Assembly: GCF_000718775.1 (NCBI RefSeq)
Contig: NZ_JOCB01000004.1
Coordinates: forward strand, 62,001-126,000
DNA length: 64,000 nucleotides
Source of the DNA: Streptomyces sp. NRRL S-31
GTDB lineage: Bacteria; Actinomycetota; Actinomycetes; Streptomycetales; Streptomycetaceae
Reading direction: 5' to 3'
The position numbers and the translations under genes were made by a program. This document shows positions 1 through 8,388 of this stretch, in pieces (within the stretch, counting starts at the first letter, position 1; each line of letters starts with the position of its first letter). The notes beneath the pieces are model-generated. The model saw only the letters and a program-made list of their open reading frames with translations. It was not told where the DNA came from and made no database searches.

Positions 1-108
1 CGCGACGACCTCGCCGCGGCCGACGGTGAGGTCGATGCCGCGCAGCACGGGCCGCGCGCCGAGTTCGGCGGTGACGCCGCGCAGGGCTATGACGGGCTCG
101 TTGCTCAT
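1..108 (-). CDS. znuC: Zinc ABC transporter ATP-binding protein, N-terminal fragment
   Basis: Only the first 36 codons are inside the window; the gene runs off the left edge. The visible protein starts MSNEPVIALRGV and continues into LRGIDLTVGRGEVVA, which is the usual start of an ABC ATPase just before the Walker A loop. A GGGAGACGAG ribosome binding site (positions 109-118 on the minus strand) precedes the ATG. It lies 17 nt downstream of znuA on the same strand, so it should be the ATPase of the same zinc importer. The znuC name rests on this neighbour; the fragment itself only shows an ABC ATPase. Confidence 0.8.
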   Translation of the reverse strand, partial: MSNEPVIALRGVTAELGARPVLRGIDLTVGRGEVVA

Positions 109-125
109 CTCGTCTCCCGTGCCGG

Positions 126-1106
126 TCACTTGGCCCCCAGCGCTCGCTGGAGGGCCTTGAGGTTGGCCCGCTGGACGGCGAAGTAGTCCGTGCCGCGGGA
201 CCGGTCCGTGATGCCCTCGATCGGGTCGAGGACGTCGGTCTTCAGGCCGGCGTCGGCCGCGATGGTCTTCGCGGTCTTGTCGCTGACCAGGGTCTCGTAG
301 AAGACGGTGGTGACGCCGTCGGCCGCGGCCATCGACTCCAGGTCCCTGACCCGGGCGGCGCTCGGCTCCGACTCGGGGTCGAGGCCGCTCACGGCCTCCT
401 CGGTCAGGCCGTAGCGCTCGGCGAGGTAGCCGAAGGCGGCGTGCGTGGTGATGAAGACCTTGCCCCGCGTGTGCGCGAGGCCCTGCCGGAACTCGTGGCC
501 GAGGGCGTCCAGCCGCCCGACCAGGTCCGCGGTGTTCTCGCGGTAGTCGGCCGCGTGCGCGGGGTCGGCCTTCTCGAACGCCTTGCCGACACCCTCGGCG
601 ACCTGGGCGTACCGCACCGGGTCGAGCCAGATGTGGGGGTCCTTGCCGGCCTTCTCCCCGTGGTCCTCGTCGTCGTGCTCGGCCGCGTGGCCGCCGACCT
701 CGGTGCCGTGGTCCTCCAGCGTGGTGAGGGCGGCGGCGTCGATCTTGGTCTTGACCGGGGACTGGGCCACCGCGTCGTCGACCGAGGGCTGGAGGCCCTT
801 CAGGTACAGGACCGCGTCGGACTCCTCCAGCGAGGCGATCTGCCGGGGGCTGATCTCCAGGTCGTGCGGCTCCTGGCCGGGGGAGGTGAGCGTGGTGACG
901 TGGACGTGCTCCCCGCCGATCCGCTCGGCGAGGAAGGCCATCGGGTAGAACGACGCGACGACGTCGAACTTGTCGGTGCCCGCTGCGACGGTCGTGCCGT
1001 CGGAGCAGCCGGACAGGGTGCCGATCCCGAGCGCGGTGACCGCGGCGACCGCGGCGGCGGATATGAGGCGGGGCGCGCCGGGCCGGGTGCGTCGTCGTAC
1101 GTTCAT
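126..1106 (-). CDS. znuA: Zinc ABC transporter substrate-binding lipoprotein ZnuA
   Basis: Extracytoplasmic zinc-binding component of a cluster A-I (ZnuA/TroA) metal importer, 326 aa from the chosen ATG. An N-terminal basic and hydrophobic signal ends in a lipobox (LSGC, Cys34), so it is membrane-anchored. Likely metal ligands are His81 (EPHDLE), His158 (DPHIWLDP) and His222 (TTHAAFGYL). A His/Asp/Glu-rich loop at residues 133-149 with His133, 140, 144 and 149 is typical of zinc rather than manganese members. Two in-frame starts further upstream (ATG at 1115, TTG at 1124) overlap the Zur-box-like palindrome, so ATG 1106 was preferred. It heads an operon with the downstream ATPase and is probably repressed by Zur when zinc is plentiful. 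Confidence 0.93.
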   Translation of the reverse strand: MNVRRRTRPGAPRLISAAAVAAVTALGIGTLSGCSDGTTVAAGTDKFDVVASFYPMAFLAERIGGEHVHVTTLTSPGQEPHDLEISPRQIASLEESDAVLYLKGLQPSVDDAVAQSPVKTKIDAAALTTLEDHGTEVGGHAAEHDDEDHGEKAGKDPHIWLDPVRYAQVAEGVGKAFEKADPAHAADYRENTADLVGRLDALGHEFRQGLAHTRGKVFITTHAAFGYLAERYGLTEEAVSGLDPESEPSAARVRDLESMAAADGVTTVFYETLVSDKTAKTIAADAGLKTDVLDPIEGITDRSRGTDYFAVQRANLKALQRALGAK

Positions 1107-1142
1107 GACAGTCATTTTCAACAAACATGGAAACCGTTGTCA
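1106..1142 (-). promoter_or_regulatory. Two Zur-box-like 7-1-7 palindromes
   Basis: On the plus strand TGACAGTCATTTTCA (1106-1120) and TGGAAACCGTTGTCA (1128-1142) each fit the imperfect 7-1-7 inverted repeat bound by actinobacterial Zur (consensus close to TGAAAATGATTTTCA). They are 7 bp apart and lie against the znuA start. Binding here would block znuA transcription. The match is by eye. Confidence 0.6.
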
Positions 1143-1266
1143 ACAACGCTCGTCAGGCGGTCTGAACAGGGGCCGATTTGGCCGAGGGGGAGCCTGCGCC
1201 GGTAACCTGAATCATTCGCTGGAAGCATCTCGCTTCAACGCCCGTCGTCGTAATGAAGAGAGCACC

Positions 1267-2649
1267 GTGGCCGCCGACAAGATCGACACCATCGTCAGCC
1301 TGAGCAAGCGCCGTGGCTTCGTTTTCCCGTGCAGTGAGATCTACGGCGGACAGCGTGCCGCCTGGGACTACGGACCCCTGGGTGTCGAGCTCAAGGAGAA
1401 CATCAAGCGTCAGTGGTGGCGCTACATGGTGACGTCGCGCGAGGACGTCGTCGGTATCGACTCGTCCGTCATCCTGGCCCCCGAGGTCTGGGTGGCCTCC
1501 GGCCACGTCGCCACCTTCACGGACCCGCTGACCGAGTGCACCGCGTGTCACAAGCGGTTCCGCGCGGACCACCTGGAAGAGGCCTACGAGGAGAAGAAGG
1601 GGCACGCCCCGGCCAACGGCCTCGCGGACATCAACTGCCCGAACTGCGGCAACAAGGGCCAGTTCACCGAGCCCAAGCAGTTCTCGGGCCTCCTCTCCAC
1701 CCACCTCGGCCCGACCCAGGACTCCGGCTCCGTCGCCTACCTGCGCCCCGAGACCGCCCAGGGCATCTTCACCAACTTCGCCCAGGTGCAGACCACCTCG
1801 CGCCGCAAGCCGCCGTTCGGCATCGCCCAGATGGGCAAGTCGTTCCGCAACGAGATCACGCCGGGCAACTTCATCTTCCGCACCCGCGAGTTCGAGCAGA
1901 TGGAGATGGAGTTCTTCGTCAAGCCGGGCGAGGACGAGCAGTGGCAGGAGTACTGGATGGAGCAGCGCTGGGCCTGGTACACGGGCCTGGGTCTCCGTGA
2001 GGAGAACATGCGCTGGTACGAGCACCCGAAGGAGAAGCTCTCCCACTACTCCAAGCGCACCGCCGACATCGAGTACCGCTTCCGGTTCGGCGGCAGCGAG
2101 TGGGGCGAGCTGGAGGGTGTCGCCAACCGCACCGACTACGACCTCGGCGCCCACTCCAAGGCCTCCGGCCAGGACCTCTCCTACTTCGACCAGGAGGCCG
2201 GGGAGCGCTGGACGCCGTACGTCATCGAGCCGGCGGCGGGTGTCGGCCGCACCATGCTGGCCTTCCTGCTCGACGCCTACGTCGAGGACGAGGCGCCGAA
2301 CGCCAAGGGCAAGATGGAGAAGCGCACCGTGCTGCGCCTCGACCACCGCCTGGCCCCGGTGAAGGTGGCGGTGCTCCCGCTGTCCCGCAACCCGGAGCTG
2401 TCCCCGAAGGCCAAGGGTCTCGCGCAGGCGCTGCGGCAGAACTGGAACATCGAGTTCGACGACGCCGGCGCCATCGGCCGCCGCTACCGCCGTCAGGACG
2501 AGATCGGTACGCCGTACTGCGTGACCGTCGACTTCGACACCCTCGAGGACAACGCCGTCACCGTGCGCGAGCGTGACTCGATGAAGCAGGAGCGGGTGTC
2601 GCTCGACCAGATCGAGGGCTACCTGGCCCAGCGCCTCCTGGGCGCCTAG
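1267..2649 (+). CDS. glyS: Glycyl-tRNA synthetase (class II, alpha2 type)
   Basis: Charges tRNA-Gly in the cytoplasm. The 460-aa product is the homodimeric GlyRS form, not the alpha2beta2 GlyQS form. Class II motif 2 is visible as FRNEI near residues 193-197, followed by the [12 protein letters not shown] strand, and motif 3 as [13 protein letters not shown] near the C-terminal third; an anticodon-binding domain follows. Cys91/Cys94 (CTAC) and Cys124/Cys127 (CPNC) form a probable zinc-ribbon insertion. The GTG at 1267 is chosen because the conserved N-terminus begins [11 protein letters not shown] there. It is divergent from znuA and convergent with the chitinase, with a strong shared terminator. 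Confidence 0.96.
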   Translation: MAADKIDTIVSLSKRRGFVFPCSEIYGGQRAAWDYGPLGVELKENIKRQWWRYMVTSREDVVGIDSSVILAPEVWVASGHVATFTDPLTECTACHKRFRADHLEEAYEEKKGHAPANGLADINCPNCGNKGQFTEPKQFSGLLSTHLGPTQDSGSVAYLRPETAQGIFTNFAQVQTTSRRKPPFGIAQMGKSFRNEITPGNFIFRTREFEQMEMEFFVKPGEDEQWQEYWMEQRWAWYTGLGLREENMRWYEHPKEKLSHYSKRTADIEYRFRFGGSEWGELEGVANRTDYDLGAHSKASGQDLSYFDQEAGERWTPYVIEPAAGVGRTMLAFLLDAYVEDEAPNAKGKMEKRTVLRLDHRLAPVKVAVLPLSRNPELSPKAKGLAQALRQNWNIEFDDAGAIGRRYRRQDEIGTPYCVTVDFDTLEDNAVTVRERDSMKQERVSLDQIEGYLAQRLLGA

Positions 2650-2658
2650 CCGTCACGC

Positions 2659-2698
2659 CGGATGCCGGGCGGTCCCCCGCGGGACCGCCCGGCATCCG
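2659..2698. terminator. Bidirectional terminator between glyS and the chitinase gene
   Basis: An 18-bp perfect stem (2659-2676 with 2681-2698; arm begins CGGATGCCGGGCGGTCCC) closes on a 4-nt CCGC loop between two convergent genes. There is no U-tract, as is usual in Streptomyces. Confidence 0.85.
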
Positions 2699-2713
2699 TG
2701 TGTCCGGGGGCGC

Positions 2714-3766
2714 TCAGCGGCCCTGGAGCGCCTTGACGTTGTCGCCGAACGTCCAGTTCTTCGAGCCGTCCCAGTTGACGGACCAGGTCATCAGGCCCTT
2801 GAGCGACGTGCCGTAGTGGCTCCACGCCTGCGAGACCTGGGACGGGGACAGGTAGCCGCCGCCCGCTCCGGGCTGGGCCGGCAGACCCGGGACCTGCTTG
2901 TCGTAGGGCACCTTCACGGTCGTGCCCTGCACCACCAGCCCCTTGTTCAGGCAGTCGGTCTGCGCGGTGAAGCCCTGCACGGTCCCGGCCGAGTAGGAGT
3001 CGCCGGAGCAGCCGTACATGCTGCCGTTGTAGTACTGCATGTTCAGCCACCACAGACGGCCGTTGTCGGCGTACTTCTTGATGATCGGCAGATAGGCGCC
3101 CCAGATCGAGCCGTAGGTGACGCTGCCGCCGGTCACGTACGCGGTCTCCGGGGCCATCGTCAGTCCGAAGCCCGCCGGCATCTGGGCGAGGACGCCGTCG
3201 ATGATGCGGATCAGGTTGGCCTGCGACGTGGACAGCTGGTTGATGTTCCCACTGCCGACCAGGCCGGTCTCGATGTCGATGTCGATGCCGTCGAAGTTGT
3301 ACTTCTTCAGGATCGGCACGATCGTCGCCACGAACCGGTCGGCGACGGCCGTCGAGGACAGGTCGATACCGGCCGCCGCGCCCCCGATGGAGAGCAGGAT
3401 CGTCTGCCCGGACGCCTTGGCCTGACACATCTCGGCGGGTGTGGACACCTTCACGCCGGCGTCCATGCCGTCCTCCCACAGCGCCGTGCCGTCGGAGCGG
3501 ATGACCGGGAAGGCCGCGTTGATCACGTTGTAACCGTGGGCGGCGATACGGGAGTCGGTGATGGGGGTCCAGCCGAAGGGCGGGTGGACGCCGTTGGCGT
3601 TGCCGTCCCAGTTCTCCCAGTAGCCCTGGAGCACCTTGCCCGCCGGACGTGACTTCACCGCGCAGGTGTCGGCGGCGGAGGCGGCGGGCGCGGTGGCGAT
3701 CACCAGCGGGGCGAGGACGGCGCCGGTGAGGGCGGCGGTGAGCAGGCGCAGCGTGCGACGGAGCAT
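2714..3766 (-). CDS. Secreted GH18 chitinase
   Basis: Endo-acting family 18 chitinase of 350 aa. A Sec signal peptide (MLRRTLRLL... ASA) is cleaved near residue 32. The GH18 catalytic signature DxxDxDxE is intact as DGIDIDIE (residues 159-166), with Glu166 as proton donor, and the upstream SIGGA strand is conserved. There is no carbohydrate-binding or fibronectin domain, so this is a bare catalytic domain. The GlcNAc/chitin-responsive repeats about 70-100 bp upstream indicate induction by chitin and control by DasR. Confidence 0.93.
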   Translation of the reverse strand: MLRRTLRLLTAALTGAVLAPLVIATAPAASAADTCAVKSRPAGKVLQGYWENWDGNANGVHPPFGWTPITDSRIAAHGYNVINAAFPVIRSDGTALWEDGMDAGVKVSTPAEMCQAKASGQTILLSIGGAAAGIDLSSTAVADRFVATIVPILKKYNFDGIDIDIETGLVGSGNINQLSTSQANLIRIIDGVLAQMPAGFGLTMAPETAYVTGGSVTYGSIWGAYLPIIKKYADNGRLWWLNMQYYNGSMYGCSGDSYSAGTVQGFTAQTDCLNKGLVVQGTTVKVPYDKQVPGLPAQPGAGGGYLSPSQVSQAWSHYGTSLKGLMTWSVNWDGSKNWTFGDNVKALQGR

Positions 3767-3837
3767 GGGGCCTCCCGGTGGGGGACCGGCGCGGTGCCGG
3801 GTGGGTGCCGTGGGATGTCGTAGGCATGACAGTGCTC

Positions 3838-3870
3838 TGGTCCAGACCTCTCGTCAATAGGTCTGGACCA
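3838..3870 (-). promoter_or_regulatory. Chitinase-type promoter repeats flanking a -35 box
   Basis: Reading the minus strand, TGGTCCAGACCT (3870-3859), then ATTGACGAG with a TTGACG -35 hexamer (3857-3852), then AGGTCTGGACCA (3849-3838). TGGTCCAGACCT is the 12-bp element known from Streptomyces chitinase promoters and close to the DasR dre consensus. Here the second copy is inverted instead of direct. Confidence 0.75.
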
Positions 3871-3899
3871 ATCCGGCCGCGTGCTCAACAAAAATGGAA

Positions 3900-3921
3900 T
3901 GACAGATATTGAAATCTGTCA
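3900..3921. promoter_or_regulatory. Operator-like inverted repeat upstream of the aldo/keto reductase gene
   Basis: TGACAGAT (3900-3907) and ATCTGTCA (3914-3921) form a perfect 8-bp inverted repeat with a 6-nt centre; a further CTGTCA follows at once. The region is AT-rich relative to its surroundings and lies 23 bp before the reductase start. The TetR regulator encoded downstream is the obvious candidate ligand. Confidence 0.55.
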
Positions 3922-3943
3922 GCTGTCATGTCAAGGTGAGGGC

Positions 3944-4954
3944 ATGACGACGCGAACCCGAAACCTCGGCACCACCGGCCCCCGGGTCTTCGCCCTCGGC
4001 CTCGGCTGCATGGGCATGTCCGGCATGTACGGCGACGCGGACCGCTCCGAGTCGATCGCCACCGTCCACGCGGCCCTCGAGGCCGGCGTGACGCTGCTCG
4101 ACACCGGCGACTTCTACGGCATGGGCCACAACGAACTGCTGGTCGGCGAGGCGCTGCGCACCGCCCCGCCCGCCCTGCGCGAGAACGCGGTGGTCAGCGT
4201 GAAGTTCGGCGCCCTGCGCGACCCCGACGGCGGCTGGTCCGGCTTCGACGGCCGCCCGGCCGCGGTGAAGAACTTCGCCGCGTACTCCCTCCAGCGCCTC
4301 GGCGTCGACCACATCGACGTCTACCGGCCCTCCCGCCTCGACCCGGACGTGCCGATCGAGGAGACCGTCGGCGCGATCGCCGAGCTGGTGGAGAAGGGGT
4401 ACGTCCGGCACATCGGGCTGAGCGAGGTCGGCGTGGACACCATCCGGCGGGCCGCCGCCACCGCCCCGATCGCCGACCTCCAGATCGAGTACGCGCTCAT
4501 CTCCCGCGGCCCCGAGCGGGAGATCCTGCCCACCCTGCGCGAACTCGGCATCGCCGTCACCGCCTACGGCGTGCTCTCGCGCGGACTGATCTCCGGCCAC
4601 CTCACCGCCGACCAGGAGTTCGCCGCGACCGACTTCCGCGCCTTCTCGCCCCGCTTCCAGGGCGAGAACCTCCGGCACAACCTCACGCTCGTCGACTCGC
4701 TGCGCGAGATCGCCGGACGGAAGGGCGTCACGGTCGCCCAGCTCGCCATCGCCTGGGTGCTCTCCCGCGGCGAGGACATCGTGCCGCTGGTCGGCTCCCG
4801 CACCCGGGAACGGCTCGGCGAGGCCCTGGGCGCCCTGGACGTGACCCTGGACGCGGCCGACCTCGCGGCCATCGAGGCCGCCGTGCCGGCGGACGCGGCG
4901 GCCGGCGAGCGGTACGCCCCCGCCCAGATGGCCATGCTCGACAGCGAGAGCTGA
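3944..4954 (+). CDS. Aldo/keto reductase, catalytic His replaced
   Basis: NADPH-dependent (beta/alpha)8 aldo/keto reductase of 336 aa; substrate unknown. Of the catalytic tetrad Asp53, Tyr58 (LDTGDFYG) and Lys87 (VSVKFG) are present. The usual LHR motif reads IDVYRPSRLDP, putting Ser130 where His is expected. A YRPxRLDP variant recurs in some actinobacterial members as I remember them, so this is probably a subfamily trait and not damage. The C-terminal cofactor segment (VPLVGSRTRERL) is intact. ATG 3944 has a GGTGAGG ribosome binding site. The gene is followed after 25 bp by a TetR regulator. Confidence 0.9.
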   Translation: MTTRTRNLGTTGPRVFALGLGCMGMSGMYGDADRSESIATVHAALEAGVTLLDTGDFYGMGHNELLVGEALRTAPPALRENAVVSVKFGALRDPDGGWSGFDGRPAAVKNFAAYSLQRLGVDHIDVYRPSRLDPDVPIEETVGAIAELVEKGYVRHIGLSEVGVDTIRRAAATAPIADLQIEYALISRGPEREILPTLRELGIAVTAYGVLSRGLISGHLTADQEFAATDFRAFSPRFQGENLRHNLTLVDSLREIAGRKGVTVAQLAIAWVLSRGEDIVPLVGSRTRERLGEALGALDVTLDAADLAAIEAAVPADAAAGERYAPAQMAMLDSES

Positions 4955-4967
4955 TCCCGGTGCCGGG

Positions 4968-4973
4968 TACCGT
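4968..4973 (+). promoter_or_regulatory. -10 hexamer TACCGT giving a leaderless TetR mRNA
   Basis: TACCGT is followed by exactly six bases and then the ATG at 4980, and no ribosome binding site precedes that ATG. This is the geometry of leaderless Streptomyces promoters and is repeated upstream of dgt and dnaG in this window. Confidence 0.45.
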
Positions 4974-4979
4974 CTAGGC

Positions 4980-5570
4980 ATGCCACCGAGCAGCGAGACC
5001 CTGACCGCCGAGCGCATCCTCGAAGCCACCGAGGAGGTGCTGCGCCGCCACGGTCCGGCCAAGGCCACCGTGGTCGACGTGGCCCGCGCGCTCGGCGTCA
5101 GCCACGGCAGCGTCTACCGGCACTTCCGCACCAAGGCGGCGCTGCGCGAGGCGGTCACCAAACGCTGGCTGGACCGGACCTCGCAGCGGCTCGCCGGGAT
5201 CGTCGCCGAGGACCGCGACCCGGCGCAGCGGCTGCGGGACTGGCTCGCCGCCCTCTTCGCCGCCAAGCGGCACAAGGCGGGCGACGACCCCGAGCTGTTC
5301 GCGACCTACACCGTGCTCGTCGACGAGCTGGGGGATGTGGTCCGCGAGCACATAGCCGATCTCACCGGCCAGCTGACCGGGATCATCGCGGCGGGGGCCG
5401 GGTCGGGCACCTTCCAGGTGTCCGACCCGGCCCTGGCCGCACGGGCCGTCTTCCAGGCCACCGGCCGCTTCCACGACCCCTGCTACGCCCGGGACTGGGT
5501 GCTTCCCGGCATCGAGGAGGAGTTCACGGCCGTCGTGGACCTACTGGTGCGCGGGCTCAGTGCACCGTGA
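4980..5570 (+). CDS. TetR/AcrR-family transcriptional regulator
   Basis: A 196-aa repressor-type protein. Residues 10-55 form the TetR DNA-binding domain, with the recognition helix around GVSHGSVYRHFRTKAAL (39-55). The C-terminal ligand-binding part has no recognisable specificity. It follows the aldo/keto reductase by 25 bp and probably controls it through the inverted repeat at 3900-3921. Its last 14 bp overlap the end of the convergent gene at 5557. Its ATG appears leaderless. Confidence 0.9.
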   Translation: MPPSSETLTAERILEATEEVLRRHGPAKATVVDVARALGVSHGSVYRHFRTKAALREAVTKRWLDRTSQRLAGIVAEDRDPAQRLRDWLAALFAAKRHKAGDDPELFATYTVLVDELGDVVREHIADLTGQLTGIIAAGAGSGTFQVSDPALAARAVFQATGRFHDPCYARDWVLPGIEEEFTAVVDLLVRGLSAP

Positions 5571-6009
5571 CGGTGACGGTGGGCGAATAGACCTTCCCGG
5601 ACTTGGTCACGCTCGCGACCCGCAGGTGCTCGGTGCCCTTGGTGTCCAACTTGGCCAGCAGGGCGTAGGAGTTGCCCGTCTTGACCTTGGCGGTCGCCTT
5701 GAGCGCCTTCCACTTGCCGTCCTTCTCGTGCTGGAGCACCAGCGGACTGCCCACCTTCAGGCCCTTGGTGCGTCCGGTGAACTTCACCGTCTCACCGGCC
5801 TTCACCGTGGACTTGTCGGCGTGGACGCTGATCGAGTGCATGCCCGAGGGGCTCGGGCTCGGGCTCATGCTCGTGTTCTTGTCCGTGGGGCTGGGGCTGG
5901 GGCTCGCGTCTGCCGCGAAGGCTCCGGCCGTCCCGCCGCAGAGCAGCGCCGCGCAGAGGGCGCCGGTACCGAGAGCACGGCCGTGGCGATGGCGGAGTAC
6001 GGAGGTCAT
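5557..6009 (-). CDS. Small secreted protein with Ig-like bacterial fold
   Basis: A 150-aa exported protein of unknown function. Residues 1-33 are a Sec signal peptide ending AGAFA. A Ser/Pro-rich linker (ASPSPSPTDKN, SPSPSPSG) follows, then a single beta-rich domain of about 90 residues (ISVHADKSTVKAGETVKFTG ... VYSPTVTVTVH) that resembles secreted Ig-like or calcium-dependent adhesion modules. ATG 6009 follows a weak purine stretch. Its tail overlaps the convergent TetR gene. No enzymatic motif is visible. Confidence 0.75.
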   Translation of the reverse strand: MTSVLRHRHGRALGTGALCAALLCGGTAGAFAADASPSPSPTDKNTSMSPSPSPSGMHSISVHADKSTVKAGETVKFTGRTKGLKVGSPLVLQHEKDGKWKALKATAKVKTGNSYALLAKLDTKGTEHLRVASVTKSGKVYSPTVTVTVH

Positions 6010-6478
6010 GTTTCGCTCCTGTCGCTCGATGGACGTCTCCCAGGCTGACCCGGGTCCGCCGGGGCGGCCACTCGAGACGGGCCGGAACTCCGTCTCCGCC
6101 CCGGCGAAATGGCAGGTCACAGCGGTTTTCCGGCGATTTCGAACCCGGCCCCGGGACCCCTGGCGGGACCCCGTGACCCACCGGAGACCCCGCCCCGGCG
6201 GCGCGGACCGGCCGTCGCCCGGGCGGACGGAGCACCACCGCGCCGGTGCCGTCGACCCGCCCGCGCCGACCGCAACGCCCCGACCCTGGTCCGGCGGAAG
6301 GAGGGGGCGTCCGATCTCCCGTCGGCCGGCAGCGAACTGACTGACTGTCACCTGACGCACCGGATACGGCGAGGGGGTACGGCGAGGTCACCCGACGGTC
6401 GGTCGGCGCGCTGTCGGGCGGTGGTGTCGGAAGGGTGGTGACCGGCGCGTCGCGCTCGGCCGGGTGCGCCTCGGGGGG

Positions 6479-6517
6479 CGGGTGCGGGGCGTCGGCGTCC
6501 GGGGCGGTGGTGCGGGG
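6479..6517. repeat. 39-bp direct repeat, copy 1
   Basis: Identical to 6661-6699 (begins CGGGTGCGGGGCGTCGGCGT). Flanking matches (GGTGTCGG at 6422 and 6622, GTGACCGGCG at 6439 and 6639, GTGCCGGGCGCGGGTGCC near 6537 and 6717) show that a longer unit was duplicated with small indels. Confidence 0.8.
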
Positions 6518-6660
6518 GGTGTGCGGGGCGCTCGCGTGCCGGGCGCGGGTGCCGTCCGCCGTTCGCCTCGCCGTCGGCGGCTGTCCCCGGGGCGCGTTCC
6601 GCGTCCGGCCGTCGGTCGGTGTGGTGTCGGGCGGGGGGTGACCGGCGGGCTGTGCATGGC

Positions 6661-6699
6661 CGGGTGCGGGGCGTCGGCGTCCGGGGCGGTGGTGCGGGG
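6661..6699. repeat. 39-bp direct repeat, copy 2
   Basis: Second identical copy, offset 182 bp from the first. The offset of the flanking matches varies from 180 to 200 bp, so the two units have diverged by insertions or deletions. Confidence 0.8.
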
Positions 6700-6762
6700 C
6701 CGTCTGCCGGATGCCGTGCCGGGCGCGGGTGCCGGCCGGCGGCGGTCCGGGCCCGGGGGTGT

Positions 6763-8226
6763 TCAGGCGCGTTCGGAGACGGGTTCGACGGCCTGCCGCG
6801 CCTCGGCCGCCGCCAGGCTCTCGGCGGTCCGCGCGGCCGTGCGGCGGGCCCAGTGACCGCTGGAGAGCAGGCCCAGGACCAGGACGGCCAGGCCGCAGCC
6901 GGTGAGGATCCACCAGCCGGGGCGGGCCGCCGAGACGAACGTCTGCCGGTACGGCGACGAGCCGATGCCGGAGGCCAGGACGGCCCCGACCACCGCGACA
7001 CCGAGCGTCTGGCCCAGCTGCCGGCTGGTGGAGGCGACGGCGGCGGCGACGCCCGCCTGGGCGCGGGGCATGCCCGACACCGCCGTGTTGGTGATCGGCG
7101 CGTTCACGAAGCCGAAGCCGATGCCGAACAGGACGTAGCCGATGACGAGGGTGGCGTTCGCCGTCTCCGCCTCGAACACGGCGAACAGCACACCGCTCGC
7201 GGTCATCGCCGCACCGGCCACCAGCAGCGGGAGCCGGGGACCGCGGCTGCCGACCAGGCGGCCGGACAGCGGCGCGCACAGGAAGGTCGGCACGGCCATC
7301 GGGAGCATCCACAGGCCCGCGTGCAGGGCGTCGAGCCCGCGCACGTTCTGGAGGTACAGCGTGGACAGGAACAGGAAGCCGCCGAGGGCCGCGAACGCGC
7401 TGATCGCGATCACGGTCGCCCCGCTGAACGGGGCTGAGCGGAAGAAACGCAGGTCGATCAGGGGCTCCGCGCGCCGGGGCTCGTACCACAGCAGGGCCAG
7501 CAGGGCGGCCACCGCGAGCACGGCGAACGGCACCACCGGAGAGGCGCCCGACTCCGGCGCCTCGATGATCGCGTACGTCAGCGAGCCGAACAGGGCGATC
7601 ACCAGCAGCTGGCCGACCGGGTCGGGACGGCGGGCCCTGGGCGCGCGGGACTCGGGGACGAAACGGAAGGTGAGCAGGAGGGCGGCGAGCCCGACCGGGA
7701 GGTTGACCCAGAAGATCGCGCGCCAGCTCACCGACTGCACCAGCAACCCGCCGACCAGCGGGCCGGCCGCCATGGAGATGCCGACCACCGCGCCCCACAC
7801 ACCGATCGCGCGGGCGCGTTCCCGGGCGTCGGTGAAGGTGTTGGTGATGATCGACATGGCGACCGGGTTGAGCATCGAGCCGCCGACCGCCTGGACCATC
7901 CGGAACACGATCAGCAGTTCCAGGCTGGGGGCGAGGGAGCAGAGCACGGAGCCGGCGGTGAAGATGACCAGGCCCGTCAAGAAGACGCGCTTGCGCCCGA
8001 TCCGGTCGGCGGTGGAGCCCGCGAGCATCAAGAGCGAGGCCAGCACGAGCGTGTAGGCGTCGATCGTCCATTGCAGGCCGGAGGTGGTGGCGTGCAGGTC
8101 GCGCTGCATGGAGGGCAGCGCCACGTTCAGCGCGGTGTTGTCGAGGCTCACGATCAGCAGGCTCATGCAGCAGATCGCGAGCACGAGCACGCGTCGGCGA
8201 GGGCTCAGCTCTGGCATGCCTCCCAT
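6763..8226 (-). CDS. MFS drug exporter, DHA2 (14-TM) family
   Basis: Proton-driven multidrug/antibiotic efflux permease of 487 aa. The first helix carries the DHA2 motif LDNTALNVALPSMQRDL and the loop after TM2 carries GSTADRIGRKRVF (MFS motif A). Antiporter motif C-type sequence (AAGPLVGGLL) follows in TM5. Fourteen hydrophobic segments can be counted. Start: ATG 8226 is used; an internal ATG at 8217 has GGAGG only one base away and is less likely. The 50 bp upstream are AT-rich and contain GTTAAC. No regulator is adjacent, so the substrate cannot be inferred. Confidence 0.88.
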   Translation of the reverse strand: MGGMPELSPRRRVLVLAICCMSLLIVSLDNTALNVALPSMQRDLHATTSGLQWTIDAYTLVLASLLMLAGSTADRIGRKRVFLTGLVIFTAGSVLCSLAPSLELLIVFRMVQAVGGSMLNPVAMSIITNTFTDARERARAIGVWGAVVGISMAAGPLVGGLLVQSVSWRAIFWVNLPVGLAALLLTFRFVPESRAPRARRPDPVGQLLVIALFGSLTYAIIEAPESGASPVVPFAVLAVAALLALLWYEPRRAEPLIDLRFFRSAPFSGATVIAISAFAALGGFLFLSTLYLQNVRGLDALHAGLWMLPMAVPTFLCAPLSGRLVGSRGPRLPLLVAGAAMTASGVLFAVFEAETANATLVIGYVLFGIGFGFVNAPITNTAVSGMPRAQAGVAAAVASTSRQLGQTLGVAVVGAVLASGIGSSPYRQTFVSAARPGWWILTGCGLAVLVLGLLSSGHWARRTAARTAESLAAAEARQAVEPVSERA

Positions 8227-8388
8227 CGTACGCCGATATCAATAGTGCGGTTAACTAATGACTCATACACGATCCATGGGACGGGCACCGCCCCACCCGC
8301 ACGGCCGCCGCCCGGGCCGCCGCGCGGGTGAGGGACAATGGTTGCTCGCCCGTGTCCTGTGCCGTCCATCCGCTCCGGAGCCCTGACG

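Larger units (their letters stand above)
6010..6762. other. 753-bp gene-free stretch with imperfect internal duplication
   Basis: Lies between the start of the secreted-protein gene and the stop of the MFS exporter gene. The left part, 6010-6360, holds the presumed promoter of the secreted protein and shows no convincing gene. The right part, about 6400-6735, is a G-rich strand carrying two related copies of a roughly 150-bp unit (see repeat entries). Open frames here have no domain, no ribosome binding site and arise from GC skew. Confidence 0.7.

Noticed and set aside
1153..2346. 397-codon minus-strand frame opposite glyS
   Set aside because: Shadow of glyS; no recognisable motif.
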